A stretch of DNA of 64,000 nucleotides from Endozoicomonas sp. G2_2 (GTDB taxonomy: Bacteria > Pseudomonadota > Gammaproteobacteria > Nevskiales > Salinisphaeraceae): contig NZ_JAGHQU010000011.1 of NCBI RefSeq assembly GCF_017744135.1, positions 1 to 64,000 of the forward strand, given 5' to 3'. Below the pieces are notes generated by a model. The model was not told where the DNA came from, did not search any database, and saw only the letters and a program-made list of their open reading frames with translations. Made by a program: the position numbers and the translations under genes. Positions 49,706 through 58,839 of the stretch are shown one piece after another (position 1 is the stretch's first letter; every line of letters starts with the position of its first letter).

Positions 49706-52350
49706 TACGCTTCCTCTCGTTGTCCCATCAGCCGGGCGATGTCTTCGTAGCCACGCGGGTTGCGAAGCATCTCGTGGGTCACCCCCACGTCTCCGGCCAT
49801 GAATGCCTCGGCGTTCGACTGCAGCGCCTCACGCCACTTTTCCAACTGCACGTCCCAGTCCGCGACCCCGTGCCCGATCTCACCCTTGCGGTCGGCGATG
49901 AAGTGATCCGCGAACGATGAACACAGCTTGAACCCGGTTCCGTGCGCCGCAACGTGCGCGAGTCCTATGCCGTCGCAACCGCCCACATCCAGCGATTCGA
50001 CCGCATCAGAACTGGCATAGAGGGGCAGCTGCGGGTCGGTCAGCTTCTCGGCTTTCCAGCCCGCCGTGCTCACGTAGCCGCCGGTCTTGTAGTCCAGCAG
50101 GACAATCTGGTCTTGCCCGTTGACGTGTACCCGATCCACGCGATCGATCTTGAGCTTCAGAGGCAGCCCGGCAATCACCGTCTGTACTTCACGCTCACGC
50201 GCGACCACCTCGAAGGGATAGACACGCTGCGATTCCAGGCGCAGCCAGCGCTCGCAAAGGTCAGCGACACGACGACGCTCCAACGCAGCCAGCGCACGGC
50301 CGTAGATCGCCGCCGGCAACATCTGGTCGTCCTCGGCCGCCGCGTAGGTTTGCGCCGCGACCAGCTCGCGCCGGTTTTGAGCGTCCATTGCCAACAAGGC
50401 ATCGCTGTTATTGATGTGGCCCCAAAGGCGTTCGAGTACCCGGTGAATGAACGTGCCCTGCACAGCCGGCGTCAGCGGTGCACCCGTCTCCGGCATCGGT
50501 TTGACCCCGATACGCGAGCGCATGAACGCCACATAGGGCACCTGTGCCTGCCAGGCCAGAATCGAGACGCCACCACGCACGCCCTCGGCTTCTTCGACGG
50601 ACACCGCCGGTACCGGATCATCATCGGGCGTAACCAGAGCACAGGCCGCGCGCGGGCGTGCCCCCAGCTGGGTTGTCGCAGGCCATGGCCCGAACAATGG
50701 ACTGGGCATCTGAAGCGCGCCGCGCGCCCCGAAGGCATGTGTACTCAACGTCACCGACGCAGCACTACCCGCCAGCCAGCCTGCGAGGCTGCGAGCCGTT
50801 TCCAGACACTGATCCGGCGTCGCATCCGACACGCCCGCCTCGGCCAGGAGATCGGGCTCGAAGAACGGGCTCTGACGTACCGGACGCGGCAAGGTGTCGC
50901 CCGTCAGGCCCAGCACGAAGGCATGGTCGAAACGCATGCCCGGCGCGTCTTCGAATTCGAGGATGCGGATTGGCTCGATCGCCTGCGAACGCGGGTTGAA
51001 GTCTCGCGCGACCAACAGCTCGTTCATCCAGGCCCACGCGCGGCCCTGATTGATCTCGCCGAGCTGGTCATCCATCGCGGCCATCTGACGCTGAATTTCG
51101 CGCCACGCGCTGAGCAGCTGGAAGTCTTCCGAACTGGCCTCGCGGAATAGCTCCCACCGCGCAGCAGCAAGACGTGTATCGAAGACCTTGCACCATGCCG
51201 AAGGCAAGGCAATGGCCGGCGTGTCCTCAACCGTATCGCACAGGGCGTCAATGCTCTTGCGCGTGAACTCGCCGATCTCAAGGCGTTGTGACAGGCGCCG
51301 CAGGACGCTCACGCCGTGACGACGCCCACCGAGGGAGCGCAGCGCGTATTCGAGCTGTGCCCGGTCAATGGCACTCGCACGACCCCAGAAGCTCGTCGAG
51401 AGCAGCACACGGCTGAGATGGGCCGCTTCATTGTCGCGCCGGGACAACTTGAGCAGATCCATTGCGGCACCGATCGCCGCCGTATCGCTCATCGCCAGAC
51501 CGCGTGCATACGTCCACGGGCGCGGCGCGTCCTCACCGCCCCCACCGGGCAGGCGGCTATCCGGCGTCAGGGTAGCTGCAAAGATCCGGTCGAGCGTGCC
51601 TCGCCATTTCTGTATGTCCGGCACGAACACGGCCACGCGCGGCTGCGTGTCGCCGCCAGCCGCCAAAAGCGCATGGAGATCGTCCGCAAGGGCGCGCACT
51701 TCATCGTCAGGATCGCTGAGCACACGCAACGTAGCGTCGGCTGCATCCGGCGCATCCAGAAGATGGACATCCACGGTGCTGCCCCGCGCACGCAATGCGT
51801 CGGCGAGATAGCTCTGCTGGCCAGTCAGCGAGACGAAGCCGTAGAAACCGATGTGAGCGTCCGGCGTCCATTCGCCGGCGTCCGCTCGATCAATCAGATC
51901 ATCGACGACACGCTCGGCGGTAATCCAGCGGCGCTCCGCCAGACGTTCTTCAACCTGGCCACGCAAGCGCATGAACACCGCGTATTCGTCGGTGGAGCCG
52001 ATGTTGGGCGTGTCCAGTACCAGGCGGTGGTTGTCGGCCACACGATCAGCCTCGCGCACTTGGCGCGCGAGATTCATCGGGGCAACGACACGCTCGCCCA
52101 GCCCATCGGCTTCGAGCACATAACGATGCAGTGCCAGTTCTTGGGCCGGGTGCAGCAGCTGGAGATCCGGCAGACAATCGGCCCAGCGCGCCAGCGTCCA
52201 CTGACGAAACGCCACGATATGCGGCGCGGCCCAGATCGTGTTGTCGAGGCTGCGCCGGCGGCTATATTCGATACGCAGCTCGCGCGCCATACGCTCACTG
52301 GGAACGATGACGGTCGCACCCGACAGGGCGCATTCAAACCAGCTTTTCAT
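49705..52350 (-). CDS. AddB-like PD-(D/E)XK nuclease (TIGR03623-type DNA repair protein)
   Basis: An 881-residue protein. The N-terminal half resembles an inactivated helicase scaffold (ATVIVPSERMARELR; no intact Walker A). The C-terminal region has the RecB-like nuclease motif IVLLDYKTGGY near 775 and an upstream conserved His-containing FIHRVLERLW segment. This fits the TIGR03623 probable-repair family encoded beside AddA-like proteins. It is the first gene of the pair, with a coupled one-base overlap. Chromosomal copies are common in some bacteria; here it lies between a restriction gene and a pilus operon. Confidence 0.82.
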   Translation of the reverse strand: MKSWFECALSGATVIVPSERMARELRIEYSRRRSLDNTIWAAPHIVAFRQWTLARWADCLPDLQLLHPAQELALHRYVLEADGLGERVVAPMNLARQVREADRVADNHRLVLDTPNIGSTDEYAVFMRLRGQVEERLAERRWITAERVVDDLIDRADAGEWTPDAHIGFYGFVSLTGQQSYLADALRARGSTVDVHLLDAPDAADATLRVLSDPDDEVRALADDLHALLAAGGDTQPRVAVFVPDIQKWRGTLDRIFAATLTPDSRLPGGGGEDAPRPWTYARGLAMSDTAAIGAAMDLLKLSRRDNEAAHLSRVLLSTSFWGRASAIDRAQLEYALRSLGGRRHGVSVLRRLSQRLEIGEFTRKSIDALCDTVEDTPAIALPSAWCKVFDTRLAAARWELFREASSEDFQLLSAWREIQRQMAAMDDQLGEINQGRAWAWMNELLVARDFNPRSQAIEPIRILEFEDAPGMRFDHAFVLGLTGDTLPRPVRQSPFFEPDLLAEAGVSDATPDQCLETARSLAGWLAGSAASVTLSTHAFGARGALQMPSPLFGPWPATTQLGARPRAACALVTPDDDPVPAVSVEEAEGVRGGVSILAWQAQVPYVAFMRSRIGVKPMPETGAPLTPAVQGTFIHRVLERLWGHINNSDALLAMDAQNRRELVAAQTYAAAEDDQMLPAAIYGRALAALERRRVADLCERWLRLESQRVYPFEVVAREREVQTVIAGLPLKLKIDRVDRVHVNGQDQIVLLDYKTGGYVSTAGWKAEKLTDPQLPLYASSDAVESLDVGGCDGIGLAHVAAHGTGFKLCSSFADHFIADRKGEIGHGVADWDVQLEKWREALQSNAEAFMAGDVGVTHEMLRNPRGYEDIARLMGQREEA

Positions 52351-52486
52351 GTCGGTCCTAACGTGGATTAACTTAATCTCACGCTAGTCCCCGGCATATG
52401 CGCCGCAAGCCCTATTCGCGCCCCCGCACGAAGGCATATTCGGCCTTTGCGCGTGCGGCCCCTACGGCGTGGTCAGACCAATGGCC

Positions 52487-53692
52487 CTATCGCTCGCAGC
52501 GCGTGAAAGCCAAGGCGTAGTCCAGCCCATCTGGCGGGTTATGCGAGTTGAGGTTGTTGGTGTCCGTCACGTTCATATAGAGCTGGTAATAATTGCCGGT
52601 CCGCACCATTCGCGTTGTGATCGACCCCATCGGGGCCGTCTGGTTAGTAGCGACACCACCACCAATTCGGACCGGCGTCGCGAACACGGTCGGGGTGCTG
52701 CCTGGCGCGCAGTTCGGTGCAGCGATCCGGTTGCTGAACGTGCTGTTGCTATTCACCTTCAGAATCTGCGTCTCCTGCAGTGATTCCGACAGGCGTACGC
52801 CTTCGCGGGTCACGATATCGTCGGCGTAGATCGTCCCGCCCACATCGAGATCACCGCTGATGTTCCCGCGGCCGCTAACATCGAGATTGCCGTTCAAGTC
52901 TGTCGGGCCGTCGACCTGAAGCTCGTTATTGATCCGGGTCCGATCCGCATAGATGCGCAACGTATCCCCGCTTTGCGACACCATGCGCACACCATTGACC
53001 ATCACGACTTCCTGAACCGCTCTGGCCCGGCCGCCGCCAAATGTGACGTCGCCGCCGCCGGTATTGAGGTCGCCGCCAGTCAGCAGCATGTTGTTGGCCT
53101 CTACTCGCCCGTTGAAGTCCCCTGTGTCGGCGCGCACGGTATCGGCATCAAGCAAACCAGCGCTTCGGATATCGTTGCCATCCATGAGGATATCTTCCTG
53201 CATGGTTCGCTCGGACGGGTCAGATGAGTCGAGGGACAGATAGTTGCCACCGCCCGGAATCATGTTGGGTGTCGGCACCGACGAGGTGACCGTCTCCCCA
53301 GACGCGGAACTGTCGATCAGGCTGTTCAGCGCGCGTCGGTTATACGGATCAGGGATGTCTACCGACACTTCGAAACGCGGGCCTGGCGTCGGGCAAGCCG
53401 TACTGTAGGACGAGCCCCACGGTGAGGTCGTATCGATCGCGAGTAAGTAATCGTTGCTTCGCAGTACGCTGATCGCCGAGCTGCAGCTCGATCCCCCGGG
53501 CAAATTACCGTTGTCGAGGAAGTAGTTCTGAGCGGCTTCCTGGATCATGTAGATCTCGCCGATCGTTTTATCGTTGATGCCGCTGCGGTACTGGGGCACG
53601 AGCACCGACGCCGCAATCGCCGCGAGTACGCTGGCCACGGCCGTGGCCACAACAAGCTCGATCAGCGTAAAACCGGTCTGACGAGACGTCAT
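52487..53692 (-). CDS. pilV: PilV-like minor pilin/adhesin of the thin type IV pilus
   Basis: A 401-residue protein with a type IV prepilin leader (MTSRQTGFTLIELVVATAVAS; cleavage after Gly7). A pilin domain spans to about 110. A long middle part has repeated DLNGNLDVSGRGNISGDLDVGG-type beta-helix units, and the C-terminal domain has two Cys (APNCAPG, FTRCER). In IncI plasmids PilV sits at the pilus tip and selects recipients. No alternative C-terminal segments or shufflon recombinase are visible, so the tip is fixed. It is the last gene of the pil operon and overlaps the previous one by four bases. Confidence 0.8.
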   Translation of the reverse strand: MTSRQTGFTLIELVVATAVASVLAAIAASVLVPQYRSGINDKTIGEIYMIQEAAQNYFLDNGNLPGGSSCSSAISVLRSNDYLLAIDTTSPWGSSYSTACPTPGPRFEVSVDIPDPYNRRALNSLIDSSASGETVTSSVPTPNMIPGGGNYLSLDSSDPSERTMQEDILMDGNDIRSAGLLDADTVRADTGDFNGRVEANNMLLTGGDLNTGGGDVTFGGGRARAVQEVVMVNGVRMVSQSGDTLRIYADRTRINNELQVDGPTDLNGNLDVSGRGNISGDLDVGGTIYADDIVTREGVRLSESLQETQILKVNSNSTFSNRIAAPNCAPGSTPTVFATPVRIGGGVATNQTAPMGSITTRMVRTGNYYQLYMNVTDTNNLNSHNPPDGLDYALAFTRCER

Positions 53693-54174
53693 CGTGAATC
53701 CTCTGAGTAAAGCTGCTTCTTGATGAGACGAAGTCGACGGGTATATGGGCCGCCCGACCCGCCGATGTACTGCTTTTCCAGCCGCGTACGCTGGCCGCTG
53801 AGCGCAGTCACTCGAAAGCCAGGGGGTTCTGCCCTGACCGGAATCACAGTTCTTACGATCTCGTTTACAGGGCCAGTGACGATTTCGTAGTCGCCGCCCC
53901 AGGGATTCTGTAGAGCCAGTGACACATCGAACCGCTGATTGAGCGTCGCCACATCGACACTGCCGGTCGAGATGTAGTCGTCGCCGGCGGTGCTGCGCAT
54001 TCGGCGGTAATCACCAGCAATCCGAGCGATCGCGCTCATCTGTTCGCTGGTCGTCTGCAAATTCCGCTGAGTCCGCTGACCCGACAGAACAGTCACGATC
54101 GCTATGCCCAGCATCGAGACGAGCGCAATCGCGGCGAGCAGCTCGATCATCGTGAAACCCGCCTGGGATCGCAT
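53689..54174 (-). CDS. minor type IV prepilin
   Basis: A 161-residue protein from the ATG at 54174, overlapping the platform-protein stop (TGATG). The short leader MRSQAG is followed by FTMIELLAAIALVS, a type IV prepilin cleavage site and hydrophobic helix with the conserved Glu5. The rest is a small globular domain without Cys. The upstream open frame to 54321 only shadows the platform gene. Together with the PilV-like protein it may form the pilus tip or priming complex. Confidence 0.8.
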   Translation of the reverse strand: MRSQAGFTMIELLAAIALVSMLGIAIVTVLSGQRTQRNLQTTSEQMSAIARIAGDYRRMRSTAGDDYISTGSVDVATLNQRFDVSLALQNPWGGDYEIVTGPVNEIVRTVIPVRAEPPGFRVTALSGQRTRLEKQYIGGSGGPYTRRLRLIKKQLYSEDSR

Positions 54175-55346
54175 CACATACCCATCGAGGGCTGCATGCT
54201 CGCCAGTGCGAGATAGCCGCCTACGGCCATGAGCAGGATCGCGGTAATCACAAGCACGAAGCCGCCCGTTGTGAGAACGCGTTTGATCATGGTGACCTTC
54301 ATTCGGGCGCGCGACTGGCACAGGCGCAGTTGGGTGCGCATGACCTGTTGCTGTGTCGCGTTGTCGTTGCCCTCGAAACCCACGAAGCCGCTGCGAATGA
54401 TCTGCGGCATCGATGGATGATCGAGGAGCACGGACAAGGGCGAGTTATCGCGTTTCATCTGGGCCAGCATCTGCTGATAGATGCGCTTATCGTCGCCGCC
54501 ACTCGCCTTGGCCAGCTGCTCCAGCGCCACGCGATGGCTGACGCCCACGTCGAAGAGCGGCTTGTACGCGGTCAGGAACCGCATGCCCCGCTGCAGCTTG
54601 AAATACTCGAATATGCTGTCGAGGCCGGGCATGTCCGAAAGACGCCTGGCGATGCTCTTGCGCAAGGCAAAGACACCGCCGATTGCGCCTGCGAGCAACC
54701 ACCAGAATCCGCGTAGGAAATCGTTGATCGCAAACAAGACGTAAGTGGCGAAGTTGAGCGTGATCTCCAGACCACCGCCACCGGTGAAGTCGCGGATCGT
54801 CGGCGTCATGAACAGCGCGATACCGCAGAGTAGACAGATTGAGATGCCGATAAGGGCCACGCTGCCAAATAGCCCTCGCTTGAGGTCTGCGAGCAAGTCT
54901 CGGCGCCAAAGCAGAGTCTCGTTCGCATTGAGCAGCGCCTCTCCCAAGGTTGAGGTTGATTCCCCGATCTGGGCGAGCAGAACCGCCTGAAAGTCGAACT
55001 CCAGAAGCTCCAGTCGACGCGACACCAGCATCTCGTTCTGAACACGGGGAATCTCTTTCTTGAGGTTCCGGTTCTCGCTCATCAGACGCAGGAACGTCTT
55101 ATTGGCTGATTGCCCGCTCATGATCGCACCGCCCAACTGGGCCAAGAACATCGCCTGAAACTCTTCTGTCAGGCGCGTCTTGGTCAGCTCGCGATGCAGA
55201 CCAGCAAGAAGGGTCCGTCGAGGCCCGGAGATGAACCGGGCCGGTGGGAAAGGACACAGCGGCCGCGCCTCATCGGCATTACGGGCCTCGACGAGATGGC
55301 TTACAACGGCCCCGCGGCCGTTGTAGCCCTTGAACTCGAACATCAT
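54174..55346 (-). CDS. pilR: type IV pilus inner-membrane platform protein (PilR/GspF family)
   Basis: A 390-residue polytopic protein with three to four transmembrane segments (near 163-182, 200-235 and 365-385) and two repeated cytoplasmic helical domains. FLAQLGGAIMSGQS and FLTAYKPLFDVGVSHRVALEQLA correspond to the duplicated GspF motifs. It anchors the assembly ATPase and moves pilins into the fibre. It lies directly downstream of the three pilin genes. Confidence 0.88.
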   Translation of the reverse strand: MMFEFKGYNGRGAVVSHLVEARNADEARPLCPFPPARFISGPRRTLLAGLHRELTKTRLTEEFQAMFLAQLGGAIMSGQSANKTFLRLMSENRNLKKEIPRVQNEMLVSRRLELLEFDFQAVLLAQIGESTSTLGEALLNANETLLWRRDLLADLKRGLFGSVALIGISICLLCGIALFMTPTIRDFTGGGGLEITLNFATYVLFAINDFLRGFWWLLAGAIGGVFALRKSIARRLSDMPGLDSIFEYFKLQRGMRFLTAYKPLFDVGVSHRVALEQLAKASGGDDKRIYQQMLAQMKRDNSPLSVLLDHPSMPQIIRSGFVGFEGNDNATQQQVMRTQLRLCQSRARMKVTMIKRVLTTGGFVLVITAILLMAVGGYLALASMQPSMGM

Positions 55347-55365
55347 GGCTCGACAAGCCCGTCAG

Positions 55366-55860
55366 TTAGAACTGACGAACTTTGGCGGTCAGCGAACTGT
55401 TGTTGTAAGACACGTCGGTGATATACGGAAACTGCGGGTCACCACCAGACTTGGTGGACGTGAGCAAAGATTCGAGATTGGCCCCAATATCGTCGGGATT
55501 GCTGCCGCCGATCGGGTAGGTGATTTCCACGCCGGTACGTGCCGGGCCGTTGGTCGAGACCTCCCAGGCTTCACCCCAGGCCGTGTCCGCCGGGACGCCG
55601 TAGGGAATGATGTCGTCCGGATCGGTGACATCGGTGTTCTGGCCAACCGCAGAGCCGAACGACGTCAGCGCACTGGGCAGATCTTCGGTGAAGAACGAAC
55701 GGGCCGAACCGACACGCGCGGTGTCCTGCTGGCCGCCCAAGGCCTGTACGGCGAGAAAGCCCAGGAGACTGGCCACTGCGATCGCGACCATCAGTTCGAT
55801 AAGGGTGAAGCCGTGCTGTTTGTGAGCCGTGCGACGGGTCAGTTGGCGATGGGGGGTCAT
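55366..55860 (-). CDS. type IV prepilin, copy 3 of three tandem genes
   Basis: A 164-residue prepilin with leader MTPHRQLTRRTAHKQHG and then FTLIELMVAIAVASLLGFLA, the conserved N-methylated helix. Then come GQQDTARVGSARSFFTEDLPSAL and a C-terminal domain ending in SLTAKVRQF. It shares the same plan and exact length with the two upstream pilin genes. Which of the three forms the main shaft cannot be told. No cysteine disulfide loop is present, unlike many type IVb pilins. Confidence 0.88.
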   Translation of the reverse strand: MTPHRQLTRRTAHKQHGFTLIELMVAIAVASLLGFLAVQALGGQQDTARVGSARSFFTEDLPSALTSFGSAVGQNTDVTDPDDIIPYGVPADTAWGEAWEVSTNGPARTGVEITYPIGGSNPDDIGANLESLLTSTKSGGDPQFPYITDVSYNNSSLTAKVRQF

Positions 55861-55935
55861 GAAATGCTCCGAGAGGTTATGTTTGCGGTCATCTATCTAA
55901 AGGGGCGGCATGTGAAGCGATCGCATGTATTCGCC

Positions 55936-56430
55936 CTAATAAGCGCGGACTTTCGCGCTCACAGCGCTAGATCCGCTTTCGTAACTCGCGTCCCCGATCA
56001 CGAAGGGGTAGCGTTCGCTGCCCGATGCGGTCACGGAATTGAGAAAAGACGCGAGATTGGTTCCGATGGTGTCCGGGGTCCGTCCACTAATCGGGTAAGT
56101 CACATCGACACCGCCGCGGGCGCTGCCTGATTCGATCGTCCAAATCTCATCCCAGGCAGTGCTTTTCTGCAGGCCATAGACCAGCAATGAAGGCTTGTCG
56201 ACGGCGGCATGGCTGCCGTGCTCGGACTCGTAGGTGGTCAGCGCTCTTGGCAGCTCCTCGATGAAAAAATCGCGCGCTGCATTCGATCGCGCCTGATCCT
56301 GATGCCCGCCGAGCATCTGGACCGCGAGATAGCCCAGAAGCAACGCCACCGAGATCGCCACCATCACTTCGATGAGCGTGAAACCTCGGCCCCGCGTGGG
56401 CAGGTGATTCGGGATTCGCGATCCGCGCAT
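55936..56430 (-). CDS. type IV prepilin, copy 2 of three tandem genes
   Basis: A 164-residue prepilin. The leader ends RGRG, followed by FTLIEVMVAISVALLLGYLA. Conserved blocks shared with its neighbours are GGHQDQARSNAARDFFIEELPRALTTYE, the IRYP/VTYPISG-type strand and a closing VSAKVRAY strand. Residue 5 of the mature chain is Glu, as needed for assembly. It is separated from the next copies by 75 and 128 bases, enough for individual translation signals. Confidence 0.88.
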   Translation of the reverse strand: MRGSRIPNHLPTRGRGFTLIEVMVAISVALLLGYLAVQMLGGHQDQARSNAARDFFIEELPRALTTYESEHGSHAAVDKPSLLVYGLQKSTAWDEIWTIESGSARGGVDVTYPISGRTPDTIGTNLASFLNSVTASGSERYPFVIGDASYESGSSAVSAKVRAY

Positions 56431-56558
56431 GATGGCTTGTTGGAATCCTCGTGCCTGTGGTCATTGCTGTCTAAAGCCCCCTGGGGTGAATCGATTGCGG
56501 CATCACACGAGGGCGTTCTTTGCGTTCAACGAACGGGAGTCGCGCTGTGCCCTCGCGT

Positions 56559-57053
56559 TTACAGCAGGGGTGAATAGGTCACGGTCAGATTGCCGTTGCT
56601 ATAGCTGGCGCTCTGGATAAAGCTAAAGCGCGCGCTTCCGGCTTCGGTGTCGCCCTTCAGATATGCCGCGAGCGCCTGCCCGCGGACATCTGCGTCACTT
56701 CCGCCAATCGGGTAGCGAATGGTGTGCGCCCCGTTGACCACGGCGTTGTTGCGCACCGACCAGGCACTGCCCCAAGGCGTTACGAGGGCAACGCCGTATT
56801 GCTCAAGCTGGCTCGCATTGTTCAATCGAGTCGACGAACTCGAGGAGCGCGCAAGATCGATCATTGCAGCGGGCAAATCTTCAATCAGGAAACGCTGAGC
56901 CTCTTGCGCACGGGTTTGATTGCTGCCGCTCGTCACGGTCTGGATCGTCAGCGCGGCCAAGAGTGAAGCGACTGCGATCGCAACCATCAACTCGATCATC
57001 GTGAAGCCACGCATGCGGCGCACTGATGTGTGTGAATGAGTCCGCGTGCTCAT
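56559..57053 (-). CDS. type IV prepilin, copy 1 of three tandem genes
   Basis: A 164-residue prepilin from the ATG at 57053, which has an AGGAA site seven bases upstream; the frame is open to 57095. The leader ends RMRG, followed by FTMIELMVAIAVASLLAALT. The blocks SNQTRAQEAQRFLIEDLPAAM and HTIRYPIGGSD are shared with the other two copies. It is the first pilin after the ATPase gene. Equal lengths of all three copies argue for duplication followed by divergence. Confidence 0.88.
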   Translation of the reverse strand: MSTRTHSHTSVRRMRGFTMIELMVAIAVASLLAALTIQTVTSGSNQTRAQEAQRFLIEDLPAAMIDLARSSSSSTRLNNASQLEQYGVALVTPWGSAWSVRNNAVVNGAHTIRYPIGGSDADVRGQALAAYLKGDTEAGSARFSFIQSASYSNGNLTVTYSPLL

Positions 57054-57072
57054 GACCATTTCCTGTGTCTGA

Positions 57073-58839
57073 TCAGCCCACGACCGCTTCATCACGTGCC
57101 AGCTGGGGCACGCGCGATGCGTCTCGGATGGGCTTGATGGTTGGTTGTCGTTGACCCAGCGTCCGTTCGATCTCTGCGAACGTGGTGATGCCCTCCCCTA
57201 CGAGCTGCATGCCGTGCTCCCACATCGGCCGAAAGCCCTGTGTCACGGCGTGCCGCTCGAGCTGGGCGCGCGTGGCCCCGTCGCTGATCATTTCCGACAG
57301 GGTCTCGTCGATGGTGAGGAACTCTGCGATGACCGTTCGGCCCCGGTAGCCGCCGCGGCACCGCTCACAACCGACTCTATTCGCCACTCGGATAGCGGCA
57401 TCCGCTTGGGGGTAGAAGAACAGGTCTGAATAACGGTTCGGAATCTCGGCGATCGTTTCGCGGAAGATGCCGCGCAAATCGCGCAGGAACGGATGCTTGA
57501 GTTCCAGGTAGTCCGAAAGGGATACCGTTTCACTGCAGTGCTGACAGACCCGTCGTACGGTGCGCTGAGCCATGACACCGGCAATGGCCTCACTGAGCTG
57601 GTCGGCTTCGGCTCCCATATCCAACAGGCGCGGCACACACCCCAGCGCTGTCTTCGTATGCAGCGACGTCAGAACCAAATGGCCGGTGTTGCTGGCACGG
57701 ATACCCAGGCTCATCGAGTTCTTGTCGCGCATCTCACCGATCATCACGACATCAGGATCTTGGCGAAGGAACGCTCTCAGAGCCGACTCGAACGTAACGC
57801 CGGCCCTTTCATTGATCTCGACCTGGGTGACGGTCGGATTTTCGATCTCCACAGGATCTTCTGCCGCGAAGAACGTCTTCGTCGGCATCGTTCGTGTCAT
57901 CCAGCGCAGGCCGGCATTGAGCGTCGTCGTCTTACCCGACCCGGTTGGGCCCGACACGATCACAAGGCCCGAGGTCTGAGACAGCACCCGCTTGATCGCA
58001 GCCATCTGGTCATTATCGGGATGCGAGGACAAGCCGATCTCGTCGAGATCGACCAGGTCCATTTCCAAGCCCAGCAGACGGAGGGCAAAGCGCGGCGCGA
58101 TTCCCGACCCGACCTTGCCCGGCACCATGCTCATACGAACATTGATTTCGCGGTGTCGCAGCGACCACGAGAATTGGCCATCGCGGGGCCGCAGATACTC
58201 ACCGGCCTGCTCACCGGACTCCTCAAGAATGTAGTTGGCAAGCGGCAGATAATCGGTGTTCAGCTCGATCTGGCCATACTTCTGGACCAGACCATCGACG
58301 CGCAGTCGAATGTCCGCTCGGTCGGCCACCGGCTCAAGGTGAATATCCGAGGCGCGATGCTGGATGGCCAGGTCAACGATGCGGCGCATAAGCTGGTCAG
58401 CGCCCTCGCCGACCCGTGCCTCGACCATCGTTTGTTTGTTGCCCGATTCGTTAATCAGATCGAGCTGGTGATAGCCGAGTACGCCCTGCTTCTGAATGTT
58501 CAGCTTGGGGTTGCGCAGCAACTCCTGATACGCCGTGACATCGAGCGGGTTGGTCATGTAGCACACGCCATCCGTGCCTACTGCCCAATCGACGCCTTGA
58601 GCGGCCACCTGAGTAGTTGGTGAAAAACGCGGCAGACCCAGAGACTCCGCAAGGATCTCTGCGATCGTATGAGGACGTATGCCCGCCTCAGCCAGCTCGC
58701 GGCCGAGCACGCGTCCCGCATCCCGTGCGCTAGAGCGTCTCAGCGACTCGATAAGCTCCCGATAGGCGGCATCCGACAGGTGTTCGTTCTGACGGAAATG
58801 CTCGAGTACACGCTCGCACTTGATCACCAACTGTGACAT
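57073..58839 (-). CDS. pilQ: type IV pilus assembly ATPase (PilQ/GspE family)
   Basis: A 588-residue secretion ATPase. Walker A is GPTGSGKTTTLNAGL near 300, an Asp box follows, Walker B is DPDVVMIGEMRDKNS near 365, and a His box is in VLTSLHTKTA. A Cys pair motif (VCQHC and CERC near 440-480) is the zinc site typical of assembly ATPases. The N-terminal 120 residues are the GspE-like domain. It powers pilus extension. Its ATG overlaps the pilP stop by one base (TGATG). Confidence 0.93.
   Translation of the reverse strand: MSQLVIKCERVLEHFRQNEHLSDAAYRELIESLRRSSARDAGRVLGRELAEAGIRPHTIAEILAESLGLPRFSPTTQVAAQGVDWAVGTDGVCYMTNPLDVTAYQELLRNPKLNIQKQGVLGYHQLDLINESGNKQTMVEARVGEGADQLMRRIVDLAIQHRASDIHLEPVADRADIRLRVDGLVQKYGQIELNTDYLPLANYILEESGEQAGEYLRPRDGQFSWSLRHREINVRMSMVPGKVGSGIAPRFALRLLGLEMDLVDLDEIGLSSHPDNDQMAAIKRVLSQTSGLVIVSGPTGSGKTTTLNAGLRWMTRTMPTKTFFAAEDPVEIENPTVTQVEINERAGVTFESALRAFLRQDPDVVMIGEMRDKNSMSLGIRASNTGHLVLTSLHTKTALGCVPRLLDMGAEADQLSEAIAGVMAQRTVRRVCQHCSETVSLSDYLELKHPFLRDLRGIFRETIAEIPNRYSDLFFYPQADAAIRVANRVGCERCRGGYRGRTVIAEFLTIDETLSEMISDGATRAQLERHAVTQGFRPMWEHGMQLVGEGITTFAEIERTLGQRQPTIKPIRDASRVPQLARDEAVVG

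Noticed and set aside
52371-52486. Terminator after the pil operon (CCGCACG...CGTGCGG near 52422-52462)
   Set aside because: A stem can be drawn but it is interrupted and has no T-run on the minus strand, so it is not listed as a feature.
57493-58623. A 376-codon plus-strand frame opposite the pilus ATPase gene
   Set aside because: The minus strand encodes a complete ATPase with Walker motifs; the antisense product has no recognisable features.
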